Shown piece after piece: positions 1 through 6,678 of a stretch of DNA of 20,651 nucleotides. The stretch covers positions 1 to 20,651 of the forward strand of contig CALHAO010000230.1 in assembly GCA_937931765.1 (NCBI GenBank), written 5' to 3'. The stretch is from an uncultured Thiotrichaceae bacterium. Lineage in GTDB: Bacteria; Pseudomonadota; Gammaproteobacteria; Thiotrichales; Thiotrichaceae. Position 1 is the stretch's first letter. Every line of letters starts with the position of its first letter. The position numbers and the translations under genes were made by a program. The notes below the pieces were generated by a model. That model had not been told where the DNA came from. It did not search any database and saw nothing but the letters and a program-made list of their open reading frames with translations.

Positions 1-300
1 GGCTTCTGGAATGTATTAAAAGCAAACTGGAAAACCGGTTTAGTGGAAACCAAAAACTCATGGTACAAACCGGGCTACCTCAAGCTGGTACAGAAGTACT
101 GCCCGCAATTACAGCTTGAGGATTTACAGCCTTATCCGGCGGGCATACGTGCTCAGGCGGTGTTGAACGATGGTACGTTGGTGCATGATTTTCTGTTTGC
201 GGAAAGTCCGCGTAGTTTGCATGTTTGTAACGCACCATCACCCGCAGCGACCTCAGCTATTCCGATTGGAAATTATATTTGTGAGAAGGTGGTGGGGTAA
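1..300 (+). CDS. lhgO: L-2-hydroxyglutarate oxidase, C-terminal part (5' end outside window)
   Basis: The reading frame is open from the first base and ends in TAA at 298-300, giving the last 99 residues of an enzyme normally about 400 residues long. The C-terminal motifs LVQKYCPQL, YPAGIRAQAV, DFLFAES and NAPSPAATSAIPIG match what I recall of the FAD-dependent LhgO (YgaF) family closely. That family oxidises L-2-hydroxyglutarate to 2-oxoglutarate and passes electrons to the membrane quinone pool. The FAD-binding N-terminus lies outside the window. The stop codon is one base from the stop of the convergent DUF3131 gene, leaving no room for an intergenic terminator. It has no evident functional link to the polysaccharide locus. 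The family call is confident; the gene is partial only because of the window edge. Confidence 0.9.
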   Translation, partial: GFWNVLKANWKTGLVETKNSWYKPGYLKLVQKYCPQLQLEDLQPYPAGIRAQAVLNDGTLVHDFLFAESPRSLHVCNAPSPAATSAIPIGNYICEKVVG

Positions 301-301
301 T

Positions 302-1624
302 TCACCGACCCACCCGCAACAATTTCCCGGACTGCCGAAAAGCCAAAGTCTCCAGCACAATCCCATTGGTATTAGCCGTAATTGCTTTATTAGGTTTGTC
401 ACCCACCTCATAAATCCCCGAATACCAACCCCGCTCAGGGTCATGCGCATCTGCAATCTTATCCATCAACCGCTGGGTGTAATCAGTGCCATACAACATA
501 TGCCAGCCAAAAACGGCCTTGGTACTAATCGTTTTAAAATCAGAGGCATCTTCACCAGACTCAGTGATCGCATTCCATGCCTCACCGTCAGTAAATACCG
601 TGTTGTAGACGAAGTAGGGTGCCTGGTCGATATTGTCTTCACTTACTGCTGTCAAAATACCAGTATCCTGAAAACGTTTTTCCTGCACCTGATACACCCG
701 CCATGCCAGTTCCTGAGATACCCGATCCCAGCCAAACTCAATGCCATCCAGAATATACGGCTCACTCACCACGTAGTTATGCGCCTGATATTGCTCAGGT
801 GTGCGGCTATCCGTGGCTATATCAACACCGTAAATATCCACCAGATTCAGGTGACTGAAATAATCCAGTGCAACTGACACATCCATACCCATCAGGTTGA
901 ATGATTTTGCCGCGTATTCCTCGTAGCCTAAACGACCTTCCTGCAGGTATATCGTTTTGCCCTGATCATTAACTGCAGCGCCGAACATGCTGCCTTCACG
1001 AAGCATATTGTCCATTTCCCAGTTGGTTAACACTTTTTCAACGGCACGGGTATGTTGCGGATGATTCCAGACCAGCACATTAAATGGCACCAGAATCCGG
1101 CCAATATCAATGGCAGACCAGCCTATACCGTCTTTGCTAACCTGATTTTTATAGTCAACCATCGCCAGCGTGCGGGTGTTGTAAACTTTGTTGGGTAGTT
1201 GCTTATCAAATAAAGGTAATTCTGCTAATGACTTCAGCGCGATAATGATCCGTGAGTCAAATTCAGTGTCACCGATCATTTCCAGCCGATGCGCAGAAAT
1301 AATCGCCATTAGATAGGATGAGGTATCCCACAAGGTGGATGAATTGTAGTTGTCTACAGAATTCGCCAGCCCGGTTTCAGGCATGGTATTATTTTTGAAG
1401 TACGCCCAGGCAGTTTTAGCCCATGCTTGTTCTTCAGCAGTGAGTGGGCGAGGCTCGACAGATGATTGTGGGTGGGTGGTTTCCATTAGATCGGTAAATT
1501 TATCATTTGATGTTTGTTGAAGGGTAATACCTTCCAACCAGATCACCAATAAGAATGCTGTCAGCAATCCGAATAAAAAAATCAAATGGCTACGCGCCCT
1601 GATTAAGCCCTGTTTAAAACTCAT
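302..1624 (-). CDS. Membrane-anchored DUF3131 protein (paralog 1)
   Basis: This 440-residue protein has a short basic N-terminus, one membrane segment (about residues 13-30) and a large periplasmic domain (about 63-437) recognised as DUF3131. Its hallmark blocks are TLWDTSSY, LQEGRLGYEEYAAKSF, NYVVSEPY, TAVSEDNIDQAPYFVYN, GWYSGIYE and TANTNG. The same blocks recur in the protein at 10908-12509, so the two are paralogs. DUF3131 has no established reaction that I know of. The all-helical, aromatic- and acid-rich pattern suggests an (alpha/alpha) barrel like that of some glycoside hydrolases, which is inference. It is the last gene of the minus-strand operon, 45 bp after the GT2 gene, with AGGA seven bases before ATG. 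Acting on the GT2 product during export is the simplest role. An unrelated structural role is possible. Confidence 0.85.
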   Translation of the reverse strand: MSFKQGLIRARSHLIFLFGLLTAFLLVIWLEGITLQQTSNDKFTDLMETTHPQSSVEPRPLTAEEQAWAKTAWAYFKNNTMPETGLANSVDNYNSSTLWDTSSYLMAIISAHRLEMIGDTEFDSRIIIALKSLAELPLFDKQLPNKVYNTRTLAMVDYKNQVSKDGIGWSAIDIGRILVPFNVLVWNHPQHTRAVEKVLTNWEMDNMLREGSMFGAAVNDQGKTIYLQEGRLGYEEYAAKSFNLMGMDVSVALDYFSHLNLVDIYGVDIATDSRTPEQYQAHNYVVSEPYILDGIEFGWDRVSQELAWRVYQVQEKRFQDTGILTAVSEDNIDQAPYFVYNTVFTDGEAWNAITESGEDASDFKTISTKAVFGWHMLYGTDYTQRLMDKIADAHDPERGWYSGIYEVGDKPNKAITANTNGIVLETLAFRQSGKLLRVGR

Positions 1625-1669
1625 ACTTATTCCTGCTACTTATTTGGTTGGTTGTGTTAGCTTATTTTG

Positions 1670-3475
1670 TTATTCCGGCTGCCAGAGTGCGGCCAGTACG
1701 ATGCCACTCAAGGCCAGAATATTGTTCAGTCCCCAGAAGATATTAATCAGAATACCGCCCAGTGAGTAGTCATGATTCCCCAGCAGAAAATACTGCACAG
1801 AGGCATACAGCAAGCCCAGTATAGTAAGTCCGATAACGGTTGCCTGTGGCCAGACCAGATAGAGGAAATTACCTTCCTGGCGGTCTTTTGGAGTGACTTT
1901 GAATTTAATCTGCTCACCCTTCATCACTGTCCAAATGGCGCTGAGGTTGACCGGAAAAAAGGATAGATAACTAGCCTTGGAGCGATACCCCGCAATTCCC
2001 CAGGTGCCCATCATAAAGGCCAGTTCCATGGCAATCAGGAAAGGCAGAATATGGATGAAAAAGTCAGCGGTATAAGCACTGACTGGTGCAATGGCGGTGA
2101 ATAAATATACCAGTGGCGCAATCAAAAATAATGCATTCCAGATGCCCCCGAGATAAGACCAAACAGTGGAGGCATACATAATGCGTTGCCCCATGCTAAG
2201 GCCTTTACGGAACACCGGATTGTCATTCCGGGCAATGTCCAGCGTGCCACCGGCATACTTAAAGCGCTGCACAGACCAACTGAGTAAATCCTGCGGTGAC
2301 AACATTTTGGATTCCACCGCCGGGTGCATCACTGATTTCCAATTACGCCCCTGATCAGAGTGCAGCATCAGCGAGGTGTAAATGTCTTCCGAGACATGGA
2401 AACGGTAAGGCGTGAATTCTTCATCATGTGCAATATTATGCCGCACCATGGAAACCAAGCCATCATCCAGGTTTTTTTCACCAGTGATTTTTCGTAGATC
2501 TTTTGATTTATCAGTTACCTGTTGCTCGATATTGTCGGCATAACACTTTAATGCTGCTTCCATCACTGCGTCACGCCGGTGTATAGAGCCAGCACCACAA
2601 CAGAATGAAGCGTTCACCCAGTTACGTCGCCGCTGAATGATGTCGTAGAACATCTTCGGGTCATTCACAAACGGATCGTCGCCGATGCTGACCGGGCCGA
2701 TGATTTTTTCTATACCCTTACCTAATAGCTTGCCGGGTGTTGAGAGGTATTTCGCCAATAAATCAGGCAGCATTTTTCCATTAGGCAGGTCATAAAACCA
2801 CTGCGGAGTCTGTACCCAGGCGACATCCGGATCACGGAAATAACCCAGTGTATTCTCCAGAATGCTGGGAAAAGGGCGGGTGTCAGCATCACAGATAACA
2901 ATGAAATCGCCGGAGCTTTGCTCCATTGCATTGCGCAGATTGCCAGCTTTAAAGCCGGTGTTGTCATCGCGGGTGATATAGCGTGCACCTTCTTCAGCGG
3001 CTACTATTTCCATTGCCCGGCGTTTGCCATCATCCAATACATAAATATTGATATCGATAGGATGGGAGTAGGTTATTTTCCGGGCATCAATAATGCTTAA
3101 GCGGACGAGTTCCGGGTCTTCATCATAAGTCGGGAAAAATACGTCGATACTAAGAGGCCGGTCATCACCGTGCAGGGTATCTAACACGTCTTTCAGAGTC
3201 TCCGGAGCAGCTTGCTGCGGATAGTCTTCGACCTTCCATAAATTAAAAACAAACAACATCAGGCCAATATAAGCAGCGGTTTCGGCAAAAGCTAATGGAA
3301 TGGCATACCACAACGCATCCATATTTAACGAGCTATCCCAGCGCCACCACAAATACCAGGCACCCATTGTTAAGGCGATAACGGCCAGGTATTGCCAGAT
3401 TGACTCTACAATAGGTGAGTATTTCAGAGGTGGCTCTGGTTTTCTGTGCTCAAAACAGTCGAAATAAAAAGACAT
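1670..3475 (-). CDS. Cellulose-synthase-like family 2 glycosyltransferase, membrane-bound
   Basis: The 601-residue protein has two N-terminal membrane segments (about 25-45 and 58-78), a cytoplasmic GT2 domain (about 108-410) and several C-terminal membrane segments (about 430-600). Visible GT2 motifs are VLDDGKR (D148/D149), the metal-binding DAD at 196-198, FCCGAGSIHRR near 291-301, the catalytic-base-type SED at 362-364, and QRFKY at 403-407 in place of the usual QxxRW. The FKVTPK stretch after the channel helices is also typical of cellulose-synthase-like enzymes. There is no PilZ domain at the C-terminus. Such enzymes polymerise a nucleotide sugar and push the chain through their own membrane channel. 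The gene lies 59 bp downstream of the partner-switch kinase gene and 45 bp upstream of a DUF3131 gene, in the same direction. The sugar cannot be told from sequence. Confidence 0.88.
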   Translation of the reverse strand: MSFYFDCFEHRKPEPPLKYSPIVESIWQYLAVIALTMGAWYLWWRWDSSLNMDALWYAIPLAFAETAAYIGLMLFVFNLWKVEDYPQQAAPETLKDVLDTLHGDDRPLSIDVFFPTYDEDPELVRLSIIDARKITYSHPIDINIYVLDDGKRRAMEIVAAEEGARYITRDDNTGFKAGNLRNAMEQSSGDFIVICDADTRPFPSILENTLGYFRDPDVAWVQTPQWFYDLPNGKMLPDLLAKYLSTPGKLLGKGIEKIIGPVSIGDDPFVNDPKMFYDIIQRRRNWVNASFCCGAGSIHRRDAVMEAALKCYADNIEQQVTDKSKDLRKITGEKNLDDGLVSMVRHNIAHDEEFTPYRFHVSEDIYTSLMLHSDQGRNWKSVMHPAVESKMLSPQDLLSWSVQRFKYAGGTLDIARNDNPVFRKGLSMGQRIMYASTVWSYLGGIWNALFLIAPLVYLFTAIAPVSAYTADFFIHILPFLIAMELAFMMGTWGIAGYRSKASYLSFFPVNLSAIWTVMKGEQIKFKVTPKDRQEGNFLYLVWPQATVIGLTILGLLYASVQYFLLGNHDYSLGGILINIFWGLNNILALSGIVLAALWQPE

Positions 3476-3534
3476 GATTTTCCGTACTTATTATTGTTTT
3501 ATATATTGAATCAGTGCAAACCTAAAGGTCGCAG

Positions 3535-3981
3535 TCAGGCCAGGCTTTTCAGAATATGCCAATTGTTCTGTTCATTACTCCGCTCATAGTGAAATGAGTC
3601 GGATAGCATCTGAATCAGCCCCATGCCCCAGCCACTTTCCGGTAACAGCTCCGGTTCAGGAAGCGATAGTTTGTCTGCTTTCAACTTACCCTGTATCGAA
3701 TCTGGCATTGATTTGCCCCGGTCTGATATGATCATCTTGATAGTATTATCAGGGTCGCACTCGACCTGAACCTGAATCTGATTGCCTGTTTTGTATTCAT
3801 AGGCGTGCTCAATGACATTAGTCACCGCTTCAACCAAAATTAATTCCAGTTGCCCAATCTGATCGTTGGTTAACTCCAGTTCTGCACCTATGCCCCGTAA
3901 TGCGCCGCCCAATAGCCGGATATGCTTCATCTGACTGTCAATTTGTAGTTGAATATTATATACCTTACTGTCTTTATTCAC
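3535..3981 (-). CDS. RsbW-like anti-sigma factor / serine-protein kinase (GHKL ATPase)
   Basis: This is a small stand-alone HATPase_c_2 protein of the RsbW/SpoIIAB type. Numbering from the longest frame (GTG at 3990), it shows an N-box (E54, N58 within EAVTNVIEHAY), a G1 box (SDRGKS, D90) and a G2 box (GWGMGL, 120-125). Family members phosphorylate a STAS partner on serine and bind either that partner or a target such as a sigma factor. Neighbouring STAS and PP2C genes supply the other two parts of a partner switch. Start choice: the frame opens with GTG at 3990 directly abutting AGGGGG. A second GTG at 3981 sits nine bases after that Shine-Dalgarno and is preferred here. No sigma factor is encoded in the window, so its output target is unknown. 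Confidence 0.85.
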   Translation of the reverse strand: MNKDSKVYNIQLQIDSQMKHIRLLGGALRGIGAELELTNDQIGQLELILVEAVTNVIEHAYEYKTGNQIQVQVECDPDNTIKMIISDRGKSMPDSIQGKLKADKLSLPEPELLPESGWGMGLIQMLSDSFHYERSNEQNNWHILKSLA

Positions 3982-3990
3982 CCTAAACAC

Positions 3991-3996
3991 CCCCCT
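3991..3996 (-). promoter_or_regulatory. Shine-Dalgarno AGGGGG deciding the start of the RsbW-like kinase
   Basis: On the minus strand AGGGGG lies directly before one GTG (3990, spacing zero) and nine bases before a second in-frame GTG (3981). Only the second spacing is workable, so translation probably begins at 3981. Confidence 0.5.
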
Positions 3997-4016
3997 GGTT
4001 TTAAGTTGTTGATGAT

Positions 4017-4358
4017 TCAGGCGACGGTCATGATATGTTCGGCGCTTTCAGGATCATCACACATGCGGAAAATCCTATCCATGCGTGTCAACTTGAACAG
4101 GTCTGAAACAATACCATTAGCACCTGCAATAATTAGCTCACCTGAACCGCCTAACATTTTGAGAATGCTGACTAAAACACCCAGGCCGCTACTGTCCATA
4201 AATGTGACATTACTGATGTCAAGAATCACCCGGGTTTTCCCGGTACTGGACAGTTCATTGATTTGTTGGCGTAACTCTGGCGCATTGACTGCATCAATGC
4301 GTTTTTCTTCAACTTTGATAACCGTAAATTCATCTTTTTCTATAGTTTGTAGTTTCAT
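4017..4358 (-). CDS. STAS-domain anti-sigma factor antagonist
   Basis: A single-domain STAS protein of 113 residues, the usual length for RsbV/SpoIIAA/HsbA proteins. The phosphorylation loop FMDSSGLGVL is intact, with S56 as the expected phospho-site (S57 next to it). In the family the unphosphorylated form binds the GHKL kinase or another effector, and phosphorylation releases it. AAGGAAA precedes the ATG at workable spacing. It sits between the PP2C phosphatase gene (65 bp upstream) and the kinase gene (26-35 bp downstream), all on the minus strand, so the complete switch is co-transcribed with the GT2 synthase. The output could be a sigma factor elsewhere, a cyclase, or the synthase itself; the sequence does not decide. 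Confidence 0.9.
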   Translation of the reverse strand: MKLQTIEKDEFTVIKVEEKRIDAVNAPELRQQINELSSTGKTRVILDISNVTFMDSSGLGVLVSILKMLGGSGELIIAGANGIVSDLFKLTRMDRIFRMCDDPESAEHIMTVA

Positions 4359-4423
4359 GCTTAGTTGTTTCCTTGGTTAGTATTTTTAATAATTAGTGTT
4401 TTTTTATAAATTTTTTAGGCAGT

Positions 4424-5623
4424 TTATGCTTTGAAATCAATCACCATGACGGATAAGTCGTCTGGTTGATTTTCCTCATAACCATCTACTAAAAAGTGAT
4501 TGCATATTGACTGGACAGTTTCAGTGGCATTGGAATTGACCGAAGTTTTTAACACCGCATCAAGGTCGCTATTCAGTAATGGCTGACCCTTATTATCAAG
4601 CATTTCAAACAAGCCATCTGAAAACAAAACTAAGCGGCTCTCAGGTGGAAACGGATAGGACATGACTTCATATTCAACATCCGGCACCAGACCCACCGGG
4701 AAGCCGGTGCAATTCAGTTCTTCAACATTGCCTGAGGATTTATCTACTAAAAATGGCATCGGATGCCCTGCCTGAATGAAGTGCAGTCGGTGCTCCGAAG
4801 TATCAATAACACCCAGAATCATGGTGAAATAGTGGTCAGTGAGATCTAATAAGTGCTCGTTAAAAAAGCGCAGCATTTTTGCTAAATTTTGTTTGATCGA
4901 TACTTCATCGTCGCCACACCATTGGCTACAAGTTTGATCAGCCGTTGAAGTTAGCAGGTTTGAGAGATACATGGACAAAAGAGCGGCAGAAATACCATGC
5001 CCTGATACATCGACGGTATAAAAGAGCTGCAGGCGTTCATTCATTGGAAAGTAGTTAAAGGTATCACCACCGATCATCTGTGCAGGCCGGAAAAACCAGG
5101 CAAAGTCCAACGGCCCCATCTGTTTTTGAACAGGCAGGATGCCCATCTGCAAAGCAGCAGCATGGAGGAGATCACGCATGGTTTCGTCCCGCGCTTTTTC
5201 CAATGACTCATTGACCTTAGCAAGATCATGGTTCTGTTGTTCCAGACGGCGTTCCAGGGAAATGACCCGTTCTGCTGCCCGTAGTAGCACTTCCATTTCA
5301 TCACGTTCCATAGGCTTGGTTGCGAAGTCATCAGCTCCGGCATCCATACCAGCAATCAGGTTGTGTTTTCCGGAGCGCCCGGTCAGCAGGATGATATAGA
5401 CATAATTAGGGAAGGTAGCCAAGCGGATATGGCGGCATAACTCAACACCATCCATATTGGGCATGTCCCAGTCAGTGATCACCGCTTGAAATACTTCATT
5501 CTGCAAATACTTCCAGGCTTCTGCACCATCTTCAGCGACGGTTACCTGATGCCCCATCAGTGTGAGAGTGCGCTTCATGACGAGTCGCATGTCAAGAGCG
5601 TCGTCGACCAATAGGATTTTCAT
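4424..5623 (-). CDS. Response regulator with PP2C (SpoIIE-type) serine phosphatase output
   Basis: The 399-residue protein has an N-terminal receiver (1-120), a coiled-coil linker (about 120-155) and a PP2C/SpoIIE phosphatase domain (about 165-399). In the receiver D7/D8 form the acidic pocket, D51 in TDWDMPNMDG is the phospho-acceptor, LLTGR holds the switch threonine and FATKPM the conserved lysine. The phosphatase shows the metal-binding GGDTFNYF, DVSGHGISAA, FSDGLFE and QPDDLSVMV motifs. The arrangement matches HsbR of Pseudomonas (which also carries a kinase domain) and RsbU-like regulators, which dephosphorylate a STAS partner. It is the first gene of the minus-strand operon and divergent from the HPt gene. 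No clear Shine-Dalgarno is seen before the ATG. An HPt-to-receiver phosphotransfer from the divergent operon is the likely input (inference). Confidence 0.92.
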   Translation of the reverse strand: MKILLVDDALDMRLVMKRTLTLMGHQVTVAEDGAEAWKYLQNEVFQAVITDWDMPNMDGVELCRHIRLATFPNYVYIILLTGRSGKHNLIAGMDAGADDFATKPMERDEMEVLLRAAERVISLERRLEQQNHDLAKVNESLEKARDETMRDLLHAAALQMGILPVQKQMGPLDFAWFFRPAQMIGGDTFNYFPMNERLQLFYTVDVSGHGISAALLSMYLSNLLTSTADQTCSQWCGDDEVSIKQNLAKMLRFFNEHLLDLTDHYFTMILGVIDTSEHRLHFIQAGHPMPFLVDKSSGNVEELNCTGFPVGLVPDVEYEVMSYPFPPESRLVLFSDGLFEMLDNKGQPLLNSDLDAVLKTSVNSNATETVQSICNHFLVDGYEENQPDDLSVMVIDFKA

Positions 5624-5736
5624 AGTTTTTTAATTCTTATCATCCGAGGTTTTATTATTGATGAATTATGCTTATACTTACACTAGCATCATAAATTATA
5701 TTTATAAAGATTAGCAAGCAAATGAGATCAATAACA
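5624..5736. promoter_or_regulatory. AT-rich divergent control region between the two operons
   Basis: These 113 bp separate the first genes of two divergent operons and must carry promoters for both, unless each operon is driven from inside a gene. On the plus strand TTACAC (5678-5683) and TTTATA (5701-5706) are 17 bp apart and would place transcription start just before the HPt gene. On the minus strand several TATAAT-like hexamers occur, none with a convincing -35 partner. No clear operator palindrome was identified. The box assignments are weak; the divergent arrangement itself is firm. Confidence 0.4.
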
Positions 5737-6099
5737 ATGTCTAAACTCTCAACAGATCCTATTGACATGGATACCTACTCCCAACTTGAAGAATTAATGG
5801 GAGATGAAGGCTTTCAGGAAATCATTGATTTTTTTATGCTTGATACACATCAGGCAATGAAGAACATCCCTCATGCAATCAGCAATCAGCATTCAGATCG
5901 TGTTGGGGCAATCTGTCATAAGCTGAAATCAAGTTGCAAACTGCTCGGCGCTTTTAGCATGGCGGAGCTGTGCAGCTTGTTGGAAGCGTACGAGGAAAAT
6001 AAGGATGATTTATTCGCTGCTCAGACTTTTCTGAAATTGGAAGCTGAATTTCAACGGGTCGAACAGCAGTTGAAAGAAGAAATGATTGTTGAGCTATAA
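5737..6099 (+). CDS. Stand-alone HPt (histidine phosphotransfer) protein
   Basis: A small, acidic, helical protein with the HPt signature CHKLKSSCKLLGA; the phosphorylatable histidine is H66 counted from the upstream ATG. HPt proteins relay phosphate between the receiver of a hybrid kinase and the receiver of a response regulator. The hybrid kinase two genes downstream lacks its own HPt domain, and a receiver-PP2C protein is encoded divergently, so this protein can close the relay. Two in-frame ATGs exist, at 5722 and 5737; neither has a good Shine-Dalgarno. The second is chosen because the reading from MSKLS resembles a natural HPt start and a GAG lies upstream; the first would add five residues. 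It is the first gene of the plus-strand operon. Confidence 0.88.
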   Translation: MSKLSTDPIDMDTYSQLEELMGDEGFQEIIDFFMLDTHQAMKNIPHAISNQHSDRVGAICHKLKSSCKLLGAFSMAELCSLLEAYEENKDDLFAAQTFLKLEAEFQRVEQQLKEEMIVEL

Positions 6100-6133
6100 A
6101 GATATTAATTAAAGAAAAATAAAAGGGCTTTTT

Positions 6134-6676
6134 ATGAAAGGTATCGTTTTTACTGAGTTTCTTGAAATGGTGGCTGACAAGTTCTCTGACGATATGGTCG
6201 ATGACATTATTGATGACTCGAATCTTGAGTCAGAAGGTATTTATACCTCTGTCGGTACTTACTCACACAAGGAGATAGTGAAGTTGGTGGTGAGCTTGTC
6301 CAAGCGTACAGATATCGAGGTTGAAGACTTGATTCGTGTATTCGGGCAGCACTTGTTCGGGCGTTTTTACCAATTGCATCCAGCATTTTTCTCGGAGAAT
6401 ACGGGCGTGTTCACATTTCTGGAATCGGTGGAGCATTATATTCATGTCGAAGTACGCAAACTTTACCCGGATGCTTCGTTACCGTCTTTTGCTACAGAGC
6501 GTGAAGGTGAGAAAGTACTGATCATGACATACAGTTCTCAGCATCCGTTTTCTACCTTAGCGCAAGGTCTGCTGCATGGCTGTCTGGATTACTTTAAAGT
6601 GGATGCTGAAATTATCATGAAAGATTTGTCAGCGGGTAAAGGTACGCATGCAGAATTCCGTATCGTGAAGGCATAG
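6134..6676 (+). CDS. H-NOX-like heme NO-binding (HNOB) protein
   Basis: At 180 residues it has the standard length of a stand-alone H-NOX/HNOB protein. Family marks are the start MKGIVFTEFLEMV, the block RVFGQHLFGRF, the proximal-helix motif with the expected heme-ligand histidine H104 (in HYIHVEVRKLYP) and the ending LLHGCLDYF. The heme-propionate motif YxSxR reads Y133-S-S135-Q-H137, so the arginine is replaced by histidine. Bacterial H-NOX proteins bind nitric oxide on ferrous heme and then inhibit or activate a partner kinase or cyclase. The next gene, a sensorless hybrid kinase, starts two bases after this stop, so a sensor-kinase pair is likely. AGGG a few bases upstream supports the ATG. 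Heme binding and gas specificity are inferred from family; the altered motif makes them less certain. Confidence 0.85.
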   Translation: MKGIVFTEFLEMVADKFSDDMVDDIIDDSNLESEGIYTSVGTYSHKEIVKLVVSLSKRTDIEVEDLIRVFGQHLFGRFYQLHPAFFSENTGVFTFLESVEHYIHVEVRKLYPDASLPSFATEREGEKVLIMTYSSQHPFSTLAQGLLHGCLDYFKVDAEIIMKDLSAGKGTHAEFRIVKA

Positions 6677-6678
6677 AT

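Noticed and set aside
170..877. Plus-strand 235-codon open frame opposite the DUF3131 gene
   Set aside because: It overlaps lhgO and runs antisense through a well-conserved DUF3131 gene; its composition (many His, Ile, Cys) is shadow-like.
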